From Rikenellaceae bacterium (lineage in GTDB: Bacteria; Bacteroidota; Bacteroidia; Bacteroidales; UBA932), in assembly GCA_022766385.1 (NCBI GenBank), contig JALEPJ010000056.1:62001-126000 (forward strand): DNA of 64,000 nt, given 5' to 3'. Positions 1-10,400 of the stretch are shown in pieces. The notes beneath the pieces were generated by a model that worked only from the letters and a program-made list of their open reading frames with translations, did not search any database and was not told the origin of the DNA. Numbering within the stretch: the stretch's first letter is position 1; each line of letters opens with the position of its first letter. A program made the position numbers and the translations under genes.

Positions 1-1191
1 TATCGCGTATTCTCGTCCTTTAGGGATAAAGACAGAAAGAGCTTCCGGAGAATTGCAGGCCAGTTTCGTGAAGCCGTATTGCCTGTTCAAAGCCAGCCAG
101 GACAGACGCTCGCCTATTTCGCGTTTCTTCGCAGGATGGATATTCGTCTTTTCATACTCCTCAACCAGGTCGTTCGTCACCACTATGCCGCAGTTCGGGA
201 CCTTATGGCAGAGTTTGTGCTGCTCATCCCTCAAAAGCGCGCCATCAATCCCTTCCCCATCCGCAGAATAAGTATATGGGGCAATCTCAACAAGATAGAA
301 GGGCAATTCAGCCTCGTCGTCTCCGAAACGGGAACGCCAATGCCCTATCAGCCACTCCATATGTTCTACATATTCATCGTGCGCTCCGACATTGGAACAA
401 CCCTGATACCAGATAAAGCCCTTGACCGTGTAACCGGCAATGGGGTTGAACATTGCATTGTAGGCTTTGAATGGTCTGTGATAATCCGTCATTGCCTCTA
501 TCCTCTCGCGAGACAGATCCTCGCTGCCCCACTCGCGAAGCTGGCGTTCCGGTATCCAACTCTCGACCCTTGAGCCTCCGTATGCACAGCAGATGATTCC
601 CACAGGAACATTGAGGCTGCGGTTCAATTGCTCCGCAAAGAAGAAGGCAACGGCACTCATATCCCAAACACCTTCGCTGTTTCCCCTTTTCCAATAACCG
701 GAACCCCTCTCAACAGCTTCGTAGCTCGCGGCAATAGGCTCGGTATACATTCGCACCCTGTCAGCACCGGGAGGATTGGCAATATAAGGGTTCGCATCCT
801 CAATAGGACAATTATAATAGCCGTGCATAGTGATGTCCATATTCGACTGTCCTGATGCAAACCAGACCTCTCCCACCAGTACATCGTTGATGGTCAATGA
901 CATGCCATCGCCTTTGACTTCAATGCTGTAAGGGTGATAAGAAGCTTCCGGAGTCTTAGCCAGCACTGTCCATGAGCCGGAGGCGTCCGTCTGAGTCTGT
1001 ATGGAAATCCCGGTCCATGATGGGGTGACCGTAACGGCAGAGCCTGGTGTTGCGCAGCCCCAGATTACAGCATCGCAATTCTGTTGGAGCACCATACCGT
1101 CGCTGCAGGGTTGTCTTAACTCTAGTTTCGCCTCTGCGTTAGCAAAGGCGAAACATATTGACAACGATATTGCTATTAATCTGCTTTTCAT
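1..1191 (-). CDS. SASA-family acetylesterase (sialate O-acetylesterase-like), 3' end cut by window edge
   Basis: The reading frame starts at the ATG at 1191 and stays open to position 1, so about 397 residues are visible and the C-terminus is missing. Residues 1-20 look like a cleavable signal peptide, which points to export. The family (SASA, PF03629) hydrolyses O-acetyl esters with a Ser/His pair. Visible family blocks are GQSNMD with the nucleophile Ser at about 116, a GGSRVESW block, a WYQGCSN block, and a C-terminal IHPAKK block that would supply the His. The start follows the GH31 stop after a single base (TGA-T-ATG), so it is the last visible gene of the epimerase-GH31 operon. In this context its substrate is more likely acetylated plant glycan than sialic acid; that is inference from the neighbours. 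Confidence 0.85.
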   Translation of the reverse strand, partial: MKSRLIAISLSICFAFANAEAKLELRQPCSDGMVLQQNCDAVIWGCATPGSAVTVTPSWTGISIQTQTDASGSWTVLAKTPEASYHPYSIEVKGDGMSLTINDVLVGEVWFASGQSNMDITMHGYYNCPIEDANPYIANPPGADRVRMYTEPIAASYEAVERGSGYWKRGNSEGVWDMSAVAFFFAEQLNRSLNVPVGIICCAYGGSRVESWIPERQLREWGSEDLSRERIEAMTDYHRPFKAYNAMFNPIAGYTVKGFIWYQGCSNVGAHDEYVEHMEWLIGHWRSRFGDDEAELPFYLVEIAPYTYSADGEGIDGALLRDEQHKLCHKVPNCGIVVTNDLVEEYEKTNIHPAKKREIGERLSWLALNRQYGFTKLACNSPEALSVFIPKGREYAI

Positions 1192-1192
1192 A

Positions 1193-3988
1193 TCACTTCA
1201 ATTCAAGTGAAATCTCGGTTTCCGGAGAGTACGGATAGGTCTTTACGACGTCAGGATGGTCAATGCCCTTGACGCGGAGTTCAATTTCCTTGAAATCCTG
1301 AACGGCGTAATTGCCTTCACGGGCTGAAACGGTCAGCTTGCGGGCAGTGTTGTCCCAATGAATGTCAGTGAGAGCATAGTCACCTTTTTCATAATTGTAG
1401 CTGAGGCCATCATCCTCGTAGAGGGTAAAGTCAGCGTCAGCGCCTTCCCAAACATTGACAATGAGCTTTTCAGCTGTCTCTGCTGTGCTTTCGACAGCTG
1501 ACTGGGTGACGATGATGCTTCCTGCACGGACATATACAGGACAATGGTCGTATGGCGCATCAACAAGGAAATTGCCAGCACCTTCAAGGCATTCGCCTGT
1601 ATAGAAGTCATACCAAAGACCCTCAGGAAGATAGATTTCCCTGGAACGAGCCTGATACTCGTATACCGGACAAACCATAATCGCATCACCGAACATGAAC
1701 TGGTCACCTATATGGCGGGTATTGAGATCATCACCAAAATCCATCACCAAAGGCCTCATAATGGTATAGTCATCACGATAAACTCTGGCTGCAAGTGTAT
1801 AGATATAAGGCATAAGTTCGTAGCGAAGCCTGTCGGCTGCGACTATTGCCTCATATGCAGGATGTCCTTCCGGGGCGATGTTCCAAGGTTCCCTGGTCGG
1901 ATATTGTCCGTGGGCACGGTACAAAGGACAGAATACTCCCCACTCGTGCCAACGAGCCTGAAGTTCCCTCCACTCTTTGAGGTCGTCATTCTCTATACCT
2001 CTGCTATTGAAGAGCCTCTGGGCATTGGCATAACGGTTCTCAACACTGAAACCGCCTATATCCTGTCCCCAGAAAGGAATGCCGGAAATTGAATAATTGA
2101 GTCCGGCGCTGATCTGAGTCTTCATATCCTCCCATCTGGTTCCGATATCACCCGACCATGATGCGGTGCTGTATCTCTGCAAGCCTGAGAAACCGTTTCT
2201 TGTAAGCAGGAAGACTCTCCTGTCTGGATCAACACCACGCTGACCCTCATAGATAGCCTGGGCATTCATCAAAGCATATGCATTGAAATACTTGGTAGAA
2301 GGACCGAGAGCAGTAGGACCGGAAAGTTTCTTCCTGTAGTCCATATCGGTGCAGTCGTGTATATTAGGTTCACTCGCATCCATCCACCACGCATCAACAT
2401 TGAGTGGATAGAGATGGTCATACATCTGCTGCCAGAAAAGTTTTCTTGCATCAGGGTCATATGCATCGTAGAATGACTGCATATAGCCGAGCCAGTCGAT
2501 GACTGAGTCCGTAATGGCAGTCTTATACATCCATCCCTTGCTGTCGAACTCATCGAAATGCTCCGTTCCCTGATAGAACTTAGGCCATACGCTTATCATA
2601 AAGCGGCCGTTCATAGCATGAATGGAATCGACCATTGCAATAGGGTCAGGGAATCTCTTTTCGTCAAACTCGTGACTGCCCCACTGGTCGTCTTTCCAAT
2701 ATTGCCAGTCCTGGACCATATTGTCGACAGGAATGCCCCTGTCCCTGAATTCTTTCAAAGTACCTACTATTTCATCCTGAGTTGTATATCTCTCGCGACT
2801 CTGCCAATATCCCATAGCCCATTTCGGCATAATCGGAGCCTTTCCGGTCAGAGTACGATAGCCCGAAATCACAGAGTCAGCATTGTCACCGGCTATGTAA
2901 TAGTAGTCAATCTGGTCCTGCATTTCACCCCACCAGCTCATCTTTGCCTGCTCCTCCTCATCGACAGGACTGAGTACACGGAGTCCGCAATAGCTGACTC
3001 CTCCATCAGGCCGCCACTCGATTCGGATAGGGACTCTTTCGCCTGCTTTCAAAGCATAATTGAATTTGTGACTGTTCGGATTCCATGCAGTTCTCCAGAT
3101 TTCAGGGACAACTTCAGTACCGTCGAGATATACTTTGGTATATCCTGCGTAATAAAGCAAAAACCTGAAAATACCATCTTCAGCCGCCTCAATCTCTCCC
3201 TCAAAACATACGTTGGAACCGAAGAAATTGAAGTCTGGAGCTCCCTGAACTTTTTCACACTTTGGAGTGATGAGGTACTCCTGATTGATGGCCTCCTCAC
3301 GGCGAACCAGAGTCTCACCTCTCATAGGTACATAGGTTCCGGTAAGGGCACCCTCCACTCCATCCTTGTCATAGAGTTTGAAAACCTTATTAAGATGTGC
3401 ATAGTCACGTGGATCACCCCAACGGCAGAAACTGTAACTGTCCCAGAGTATGCCGTAGTGTTTCGTGCTGTAGATAAAAGGCACTGAGATTTTTGTATTG
3501 TACTGGTACAATTCCTCATTGAGACCCTTGTAATTGAACTCGTCAGCCTGATGCTGTCCGAGTCCGTAGAAGCCTTCATCCTCATCAGACTTGAAAACCT
3601 GACGTACTGTCCAGGCCTTAGTCCCTTCAACTTCTATAGGGCTGAATTCCCTTCTGTCCTCCTGGAGGATAAGATTGCCATCGGCATCATAAAAACTGAC
3701 ATTGCCGTTATGCGGATCAACTACAGCGCTCACGCGAGAGGTGGACAGACGTCCCTCCTTCCTCGAAACGACAAAATCAGGCTTCGTTTCTCTATCGAGG
3801 ACCACGAGGCTTTTTTCTTTAGAAAAGGAAGCTCCGGCAGGTACACTGCTTACACGAAGTATTTCCTCTGTCATCGCCTGGATTCTGACTTTGGTTCCGT
3901 CATCTGTCTTGACGACCAGGCTATCATTGTTACAGGAGCTGAAAGCAAGAAGCGCAGCAAAGAGTGGGAATAATGATTTTGTACTCAT
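1193..3988 (-). CDS. GH31 family alpha-glycosidase (alpha-xylosidase-like) lipoprotein with PA14-like insert
   Basis: This is a 931-residue retaining alpha-glycosidase. The N-terminus (MSTKSLF, hydrophobic stretch, SSC with Cys19) is a lipoprotein signal, so an outer-membrane or periplasmic anchor is likely. The catalytic nucleophile is Asp537 in WWMDASEPN; the downstream SGDIGTRWEDM and GQDIGGF blocks are typical of GH31. About residues 235-360 form an insert with PA14 character, as in the alpha-xylosidases of xyloglucan loci. Longer in-frame starts exist up to 4117, but the ATG at 3988 gives the signal peptide and lies one base after the stop of the epimerase gene (TAA-T-ATG), suggesting coupled translation. 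Substrate (alpha-xylose, alpha-glucose or alpha-galactose side chains) cannot be decided from sequence alone. Confidence 0.92.
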   Translation of the reverse strand: MSTKSLFPLFAALLAFSSCNNDSLVVKTDDGTKVRIQAMTEEILRVSSVPAGASFSKEKSLVVLDRETKPDFVVSRKEGRLSTSRVSAVVDPHNGNVSFYDADGNLILQEDRREFSPIEVEGTKAWTVRQVFKSDEDEGFYGLGQHQADEFNYKGLNEELYQYNTKISVPFIYSTKHYGILWDSYSFCRWGDPRDYAHLNKVFKLYDKDGVEGALTGTYVPMRGETLVRREEAINQEYLITPKCEKVQGAPDFNFFGSNVCFEGEIEAAEDGIFRFLLYYAGYTKVYLDGTEVVPEIWRTAWNPNSHKFNYALKAGERVPIRIEWRPDGGVSYCGLRVLSPVDEEEQAKMSWWGEMQDQIDYYYIAGDNADSVISGYRTLTGKAPIMPKWAMGYWQSRERYTTQDEIVGTLKEFRDRGIPVDNMVQDWQYWKDDQWGSHEFDEKRFPDPIAMVDSIHAMNGRFMISVWPKFYQGTEHFDEFDSKGWMYKTAITDSVIDWLGYMQSFYDAYDPDARKLFWQQMYDHLYPLNVDAWWMDASEPNIHDCTDMDYRKKLSGPTALGPSTKYFNAYALMNAQAIYEGQRGVDPDRRVFLLTRNGFSGLQRYSTASWSGDIGTRWEDMKTQISAGLNYSISGIPFWGQDIGGFSVENRYANAQRLFNSRGIENDDLKEWRELQARWHEWGVFCPLYRAHGQYPTREPWNIAPEGHPAYEAIVAADRLRYELMPYIYTLAARVYRDDYTIMRPLVMDFGDDLNTRHIGDQFMFGDAIMVCPVYEYQARSREIYLPEGLWYDFYTGECLEGAGNFLVDAPYDHCPVYVRAGSIIVTQSAVESTAETAEKLIVNVWEGADADFTLYEDDGLSYNYEKGDYALTDIHWDNTARKLTVSAREGNYAVQDFKEIELRVKGIDHPDVVKTYPYSPETEISLELK

Positions 3989-3989
3989 A

Positions 3990-5174
3990 TTATTTTTTTT
4001 GTCTTTCAATAATTTCCATACACATCCTACCATTGTGGTAAGGGCATTTCCAGAAGCCCGCCCTGTCGTCGTCAGTATTGATGCTTCCATCAGCGCGCTG
4101 ACTCCAATACCACTCACCGTCCGGGCATATTAGATTGGCACTGATATATTGCCACTCATCCTCTTCAGCTGAGGCCCAGAATGAATCTCCGGTCAACTGG
4201 AACATATTGTGACAGCCGACAAGGGTTTCTGCCTGTACCCACCAATGTCTGTCATCGTCTCTGTGAGCACTGAGAGGATCGAACTCGTAGGCCATACCGC
4301 GGCCTTTGGTGTAGCCCTCCATTGCGGCACGGGCCAGCTTTTCGCATACTGCTGTGCAACGTTTGTCGAGTTCAGGTTCTCCCAGGACAGAACTTGCCTC
4401 CATCAAGAGCCAGGAAGCCTCTATGTCGTGCCCAAATGAACGCGTGCTGTCCTGGGAGTTCCAATCCATGTCGAAAAAGAGCTGCAGATGTCCATCTTCT
4501 CCAATTATCCTGTCAAGAAAGATCAGGATGATATTCCTGAGAGCCTTTCCAAGGTCCTCACTCTTCCAGACCCTGTACAAGCCGGTATACGCTTCCAGAA
4601 TATGAAGATGGGTATTCATTGTCTTGGCATCGTTCCTGTCCTTTTCGGAGAGCCTCATGTCCTGAATTGCCATCCAATCAACGGTCAGGGCCTCAATATA
4701 GCCACCCCGAACACTGTCAAGGCTATACTTTTCGATGCAATGGAAGAGCTTTATCGCTTCCTCAAGGGCCTGAGTATCTCCTGTAGCGCGATAATACTCT
4801 GAAAGTCCATATATTATGAAGGCAATGGCATAGAACTGTTTCTTGGTATCCAGGGGACTGCCCTGACTGTCAACACTCCAAAAGACGCCACCTTCTTTTC
4901 TGTCAATAAAATACTGAAATATGTACTCTTTTGCTCTGTCTGCCATTTTCAGATAGCTTTCATTGCCACAAATGCGATAAGCGGATGAAAAGGTCCATAA
5001 TATCCTGGCATTCAGTATAGCTCCCCTTGGAGCATCAGGAACAAGCTTTCCACATCCGTCCATACGTCCATAGAATCCACCCTTGGGATCGATCATTCTC
5101 TCTTCCCAAAAACGCAGGATTGAGCTTAGTTCCTTAGTAAATATGCTCCTTCGGTTATTAGAGTAGTATCTCAT
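3990..5174 (-). CDS. Cellobiose 2-epimerase (AGE superfamily)
   Basis: The 394-residue protein belongs to the N-acylglucosamine 2-epimerase fold, the cellobiose 2-epimerase branch. This enzyme epimerises the reducing-end glucose of beta-1,4 disaccharides and converts mannobiose to mannosylglucose. Signature segments are NARILW (Arg about 57), NTHLHILEA (His about 189), GHDIEASWLL (His249), WWVQAE and WKCPYHN (His380), which match the known active-site set. No signal peptide is visible, so it is cytoplasmic. A longer frame reaches a GTG at 5201, but the ATG at 5174 fits family length better. It is the first gene of the leftward arm and would feed the GH130 phosphorylase encoded at 18,994-20,154, the same pairing as in the Bacteroides fragilis mannan pathway. 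Confidence 0.93.
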   Translation of the reverse strand: MRYYSNNRRSIFTKELSSILRFWEERMIDPKGGFYGRMDGCGKLVPDAPRGAILNARILWTFSSAYRICGNESYLKMADRAKEYIFQYFIDRKEGGVFWSVDSQGSPLDTKKQFYAIAFIIYGLSEYYRATGDTQALEEAIKLFHCIEKYSLDSVRGGYIEALTVDWMAIQDMRLSEKDRNDAKTMNTHLHILEAYTGLYRVWKSEDLGKALRNIILIFLDRIIGEDGHLQLFFDMDWNSQDSTRSFGHDIEASWLLMEASSVLGEPELDKRCTAVCEKLARAAMEGYTKGRGMAYEFDPLSAHRDDDRHWWVQAETLVGCHNMFQLTGDSFWASAEEDEWQYISANLICPDGEWYWSQRADGSINTDDDRAGFWKCPYHNGRMCMEIIERQKK

Positions 5175-5276
5175 ATTGCAAATATCAAAAAACAAATTCA
5201 CTTTTTGAAGAAAAGGTCAAATTCGTATCAATATTTCATAAAATTGTATTAATTTGCACAATAAACCGTTTTAATT

Positions 5277-6152
5277 ATGCAAAAAATACTAACAGAAATA
5301 TCAAATTTATCCGAAAGAGACTGTTTCAATATAATAGAAAGACACAAATCCAAGTTCACATACCCGATTCACAGGCATACTGAATTCGAACTGAACTACG
5401 TTCAGAATGCTGCAGGAGTACAAAGGATAATAGGTGACAATATCGAGACCATAGGAGATTTTGACCTTGTGCTCATCGGCAATGAGAACCTTGAGCACGT
5501 ATGGCAGCAGGGAACTTGCAATTCTAAGGACATCAGGGAAATCACCATACAATTCTCTCCCAAGCTCTTCAGTCCGGCTATTCTTTCAAAAAACCAGTTC
5601 ATTTCCATCAAGAAGATGTTCGAAAATGCCCGACACGGCATAGTCTTTCCAACTGAAGCTATAATGAAGGTTTACAACATTCTCGACTCTCTTGCCACTG
5701 AGAAGGACGGCTTCATCCAATTCACCAACTTCCTTCTGCTCCTCTACTATCTGTCAAAATTCGAATCCAGACCTCTTTCCAGTAATACTTTCACTAATGT
5801 CAGCTCAGGCAAGGAAAGCAGGCGTATCACATTGGTGCAGAATTATATAGATGAGCATTATTTGGAGACAATCAAGCTTGATGACCTGGCTTCAATGGCG
5901 GGGATGACTCCGACTGCTTTCAGCCGCTTCTTCAAGTTGAGAACACACAGGACCATCTCAGAGTACATAACGGAGATAAAGTTGGGAGTGGCATCACGAG
6001 CCCTTGTGGACACATCCCAGAACATCTCAGAAATCTGTTATGCCTCAGGTTTCAACAACATTTCCAATTTCAATAGGATATTCAAGGCTAAGAAGGGTAT
6101 GACTCCGAAGGAATTCAGGGCAGTGTACAAAAAGAATAAGGTAATAGTATAG
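5277..6152 (+). CDS. AraC-family transcriptional regulator of the mannan locus
   Basis: This 291-residue protein has an N-terminal cupin-type sensing region (HRHTEFELNYV near residues 24-34) and a C-terminal AraC HTH pair at about 185-285. The recognisable parts are LDDLASMAGMTPTAFSRFFK and ISEICYASGFNNISNFNRIFK. It carries no signal peptide or membrane segment, so it is a cytoplasmic sensor, unlike the hybrid two-component systems of many PULs. It lies between the two divergent arms of the locus. The 102-bp AT-rich gap (5175-5276) should hold its own promoter and that of the epimerase operon, but I see no clean TAnnTTTG match there; the best is TAATTTG at 5250-5256, one base short. Likely inducers are manno- or gluco-oligosaccharides (inference). 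Confidence 0.92.
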   Translation: MQKILTEISNLSERDCFNIIERHKSKFTYPIHRHTEFELNYVQNAAGVQRIIGDNIETIGDFDLVLIGNENLEHVWQQGTCNSKDIREITIQFSPKLFSPAILSKNQFISIKKMFENARHGIVFPTEAIMKVYNILDSLATEKDGFIQFTNFLLLLYYLSKFESRPLSSNTFTNVSSGKESRRITLVQNYIDEHYLETIKLDDLASMAGMTPTAFSRFFKLRTHRTISEYITEIKLGVASRALVDTSQNISEICYASGFNNISNFNRIFKAKKGMTPKEFRAVYKKNKVIV

Positions 6153-6170
6153 TTATTTGATAATATTGTA

Positions 6171-6202
6171 TTTGAATGCTGTAATGGCACTGTATAACTT
6201 TG
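6171..6202 (+). promoter_or_regulatory. Bacteroidota sigma-type promoter of the CE7-susCD operon
   Basis: TTTG at 6171-6174, a 20-nt spacer and TAACTTTG at 6195-6202 match the -33/-7 consensus (TTTG, 19-21 nt, TAnnTTTG) exactly. Transcription should start near 6208, giving a leader of about 25 nt before the GTG at 6234. It lies directly after the AraC gene and is the only good promoter seen before the internal terminator at 16,254. Confidence 0.7.
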
Positions 6203-6233
6203 CATCGATTAACCATGTAATAATTGTAGCACA

Positions 6234-7460
6234 GTGTTTTCAACATTACTCCAGATAATTGCAGCAACAGCCGGCATCAGTCTCCAAGTAGATGTACGCC
6301 ACGATTGGATCTATAGCGGAAGCGAAGTCAGGGACCTTGCAGTAAACGTTTCGGGTCCCAAATCTGCAGCTGTAACAGTCGATTTCAATCTCGTTAGTGA
6401 CCTTAGCCTTATGCACGGCAGGGACACGGTTCTCAGTTTGAGCAGGACGGTCCATACAGGCAGCGATGGAAAGGCTGTCGCCCACTTCCCTTTCAATGGC
6501 ATTGCCCCCGGCTTCTATCAGGTCAATCTTTCCGCAGAAGACTATTCCCATCCAAGTTTCAACATCGGCATTGATCCGGAGCTGATTCAGTCTCCGGCTG
6601 ACAGGCAGGATGATTTCGACTCCTTCTGGGAGGAGACTTTGAAAGAATTGGCAGGAATACCGGCCAATGTCAAGCTCACCGAAGATCCGGAAGCCAGCAA
6701 TGAACTGAGGACGAGCTATATAGTTGAGGCTACTTCTCTCGACGGAGCAAAAATGGGAGGTTATCTGTGCATACCTGTCAAAGAGGGCAAGTATCCGGTC
6801 TATATTGATTATATGGGTTACGGAGCGGATTGCTATAAATACAATCCTTCCGCGAATCCTGAAGCGATTGAATTCCTCGTGAGCGTCCGCGATCAGGGCA
6901 TTTTCCGTGCTGACAACAGCAGATGGATCGACAGGGGGCTTGAATCTAAGGATACATTCTATTATAGAGGTGCCTTTTGCGATGCTGTCCGCGCGGTTGA
7001 TATTGTCTGCGGGCTTGAGAAGGCTGACACCGGGCGAATATTTGCACGGGGAGAAAGTCAAGGAGGAGCATTGACCTTTGCCGCAGCGGCCTTGGACGGA
7101 AGAATACGCGCAGCAGCTCCGGCAGTCCCTTTCCTCTGCGACTATGAGGACTATTCGAGAATTGTGGAATGGCCTATGTGGGAAGTCTTCGCTACAGCTG
7201 ACGAAATGGGTTTGTCCAGGGAGGAACTTTTCAAAACCCTCAGCTATTTTGACATCAAGAATCTGGCAGACAGGATAAAATGCCCTGTATTCATGGCCTT
7301 CGGCCTCCAGGATCCTACCTGCCCTCCACATACAAACTTCTCTGCATACAATCTGCTCAGGTGCGATAAGCAGTTCTACTGTGCTTCCGTTTGCGGACAC
7401 GCTATGTGGGAAGTCAAAGAATGGGCCGAAATCCGCCAGGATTGGTTCAAACAATTTTGA
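6234..7460 (+). CDS. CE7-family acetyl esterase (acetylxylan esterase / cephalosporin deacetylase type)
   Basis: The 408-residue protein has a signal-peptide-like N-terminus, a beta-rich region at about 20-115 and a C-terminal AXE1/CE7 alpha/beta hydrolase domain. The nucleophile is Ser275 in RGESQGG. The acid and base are likely the Asp in FGLQDPTCPP and the His in CGHAMWEV. CE7 enzymes remove acetyl groups from oligo- and polysaccharides; here acetylated mannan or glucomannan is the natural guess. The start is a GTG, because no in-frame ATG lies between the upstream stop at 6210 and this codon; the next in-frame ATG (about codon 60) would delete the signal peptide. It is the first gene of the main operon and ends 38 bp before susC. 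Confidence 0.88.
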   Translation: MFSTLLQIIAATAGISLQVDVRHDWIYSGSEVRDLAVNVSGPKSAAVTVDFNLVSDLSLMHGRDTVLSLSRTVHTGSDGKAVAHFPFNGIAPGFYQVNLSAEDYSHPSFNIGIDPELIQSPADRQDDFDSFWEETLKELAGIPANVKLTEDPEASNELRTSYIVEATSLDGAKMGGYLCIPVKEGKYPVYIDYMGYGADCYKYNPSANPEAIEFLVSVRDQGIFRADNSRWIDRGLESKDTFYYRGAFCDAVRAVDIVCGLEKADTGRIFARGESQGGALTFAAAALDGRIRAAAPAVPFLCDYEDYSRIVEWPMWEVFATADEMGLSREELFKTLSYFDIKNLADRIKCPVFMAFGLQDPTCPPHTNFSAYNLLRCDKQFYCASVCGHAMWEVKEWAEIRQDWFKQF

Positions 7461-7498
7461 AACACCTATTAATAACTAACATTATAACCAAACGCCAA

Positions 7499-10400
7499 AT
7501 GAAAAGTAAGTTCTTTTCTTCTCTGGTTGCATTGCTGATTGCAGTGACAATGTCAGCGCAGGTGAAAACAATCACCGGTACTGTCATTGACGACTCTGGT
7601 CTTCCTGTAATAGGCGCCAGCATATTGGAGAAGGGCACCAGCAACGGTGCGATTACCGATCTGGACGGTAGATTCAGCCTTTCTGTCGGGACAGGCAAAA
7701 CTCTTGAAGTCTCGTCAATCGGTTACAAAACTGAGGTTATTGTTGTTGACAGTCGCTCTGTTTATGACATAACCCTCCACGAAGACACCGAACTGCTCGA
7801 CGAAGTCGTCGTAGTAGGTTACGGCACAATGAAAAAGTCAGATCTCTCTGGATCATCCGTTTCTATGAAAGAGTCCGATCTCAAGGGTTCAATTATTACC
7901 TCTCTTGACCAGTCTCTTCAGGGACGTGCAGCCGGAGTCGCATCTGTACAGACATCCGGAGCGCCAGGTTCATCATCTTCAATCCGTGTCCGCGGCCAGG
8001 CTACTATCAATGCCAATGCAGAGCCTCTGTACGTAATTGACGGTGTAATTATTCAGGGCGGTGGAAGTTCAGGTTCGGATTTCGGTCTCGGAGATGCTCT
8101 CGGCAATGGCCGCGTCTCTACCATTTCCCCTCTCTCGACCATCAACCCTGCCGACATCGTAAGTATGGAAATCCTCAAGGATGCATCGGCTACTGCGATC
8201 TACGGTGCCCAGGGCGCCAACGGTGTCGTTCTCATCACCACCAAGCACGGAAAGTCCGGAGATGCAAAGTTCAGCTACGACAGTATGTTTGCAGTAAGTC
8301 GCCAGACCACACGTCTGGATATGATGAATCTGCGTGAATATGCTGAGTACAACAACTCACTTTACGAAATCGGAGAAATCACCGAAAAGAGCGCATACTA
8401 TGCGGATCCATCGCTTCTTGGAGCCGGTACAAACTGGCAGGATGAAGTATTCCGCACAGCTCTCCAGCATCAGCACCAGATCAGTGCCCAGGGCGGTTCT
8501 GACAAGGTACAGTACTATGTATCAGGTTCATTTATGGACCAGCAGGGTACCGTTATCGGTTCAAATTTCAGCCGTTACAGCGTGAGAACCAACCTCGATG
8601 CACAGCTTAAGGAATGGTTCAAGCTCGGTCTCAATGTCTCATATGCCAATACCAGGGATGACCTCAAGCTCGCAGACGGTGGCGAAGGTATTATCTTCTA
8701 CTCGCTTACCACGCTCCCTGATATCCCGGTATATGACGTAGATGGAAACTACTCTTCAACCTCACGCGAGGGTTATACCAATCCTAACCCTATTGCTATG
8801 GCTATGCTCGACGAGACCACACTCACAAGACGCAAGCTGACTGGAAATCTCTATGGCGAAATTACTCCTATCAAGAACCTGGTCTACAGAGCAGAACTTG
8901 GTTTCGACATCAACGCATCGGATTCCGAGCGTTACAAGCCAATGGTAGATCTTGGTGGCTGGAGCCGTCCGACCAACTCTATGAGCTATCAGAAGAACAG
9001 CGGTCTTTATTGGCAGTTGAAGAACTATCTCACATATTCGAACAGCTTCGGCAAGAACTCATTCTCAGCAATGGTTGGACACGAAATATGGGAATCGTCC
9101 TGGAACTACCTCAGCGGAAGCTCGACCGGTCTTTCTTCAGACGACGTCCACAATGTCAGCCTCGGAGACTCAAAATCACACTCTATCGGTCACGGTTTCG
9201 GTTCTGAAGCAATGGCTTCCGTTTTCACCCGCTGGACCTACAACTATGACGACAGATACCTCCTCACCTACACCTTCCGTTATGACGGTTCGTCAAACTT
9301 CGGTCCTGAGAACAGATGGGCAGGTTTCCATTCTGTTGCAGGTTCTTGGAGATTCTCAAACGAGAAATTCATGGAAGGAGCGAAGGATGTGCTCAGCAAC
9401 GGAAAGATCCGTGTCGGCTGGGGACAGACCGGTAACTCTAATATTGGAGGCTTTGCTTGGGGCGCAGGTATCAGCCAGATGCCTTCAGCACTCGGTCCTG
9501 GCTATCGTCCTTCAAACATTCCTAACACTGCTGTCCACTGGGAAAAGCAGGAGCAATGGAATGTGGGTCTCGACCTCGGTTTCCTTGACAACAAATTCAA
9601 CGTCACAATTGATGCATACCAGAAGATATCTTCTGATATGCTTATGGGTATGCAACTCCCTTCATACATGGGAACACAGGGCAATGGTTCATCAGCTCTG
9701 GCAGCGCCTAAGGGCAATTACGGAACAATTGAAAACAAGGGTCTTGAAATCACCCTCGACCTTCACCCTGTTGCCACCAAGAATTTCAATTGGGACAGCA
9801 ACTTCCAGATTTCCTTCAACAAGAACAAGCTCGTAGCGCTCGACGGTACTAGCAATGCTGCTCTCGTGGGCTACGGTCAATGGAGCGACGTTGTCAGCAC
9901 AACAAAGATTGGAGAGCCGCTTTACGGATTCTACGGTTACGAGGTTGTTGGTGTTTATGAGTCTCTTGATGACATCATGAACTCTCCAAGGGCTGAGAAA
10001 TATCCTTCTGACGGTGTATTCGACCGCAATACAACTGTGTGGGTTGGTGACCTCAAGTTCAAGGATGTGAACGGTGACAATGTTATCAACGAACTCGACC
10101 GCACCAATATAGGTTCACCACTTCCTAAGTTTACCTATGGTTGGACCAACAGCTTCAGATTCAAGGATTTCGATTTAAGTATCTTCGTTAACGGATCTTA
10201 CGGAAACAAGGTTCTCAACTACAACCTTCTTGGACAGGGTTACAACGGTCTCGTTCATATGAACAGTGCATGGACCAACCAGCACAAGAGCATTTCCGAC
10301 AGAGCACAGCTCGTTCCTATTGATCCAGACAAGAGCTATCCTGCTATTGTCAACGGCAAAACCGTAAGCTACTGGTACAATGATATTACCAATGTTACTG

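Noticed and set aside
1..1191. Sialic-acid use suggested by the sialate O-acetylesterase-like gene
   Set aside because: No sialidase, nan or epimerase genes of that pathway are nearby; the SASA family also acts on plant glycans.
2558..3487. 309-codon plus-strand frame opposite GH31
   Set aside because: Low-complexity translation with no recognisable motif; fully inside the GH31 gene.
5175..5276. Promoters in the gap between the epimerase operon and the AraC gene
   Set aside because: Several partial matches (TAATTTG at 5,250; GATATTTG on the minus strand near 5,185) lack a proper -33 box, so no site is claimed.
6246..7454. 402-codon open frame on the minus strand opposite the CE7 esterase
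   Set aside because: It mirrors a well-supported esterase gene, shows no domain, signal or start context, and is a codon-bias shadow.
7391..7498. Upstream extension of the SusC frame
   Set aside because: Overlaps the esterase gene and lacks a signal peptide; the ATG at 7,499 starts a typical one.
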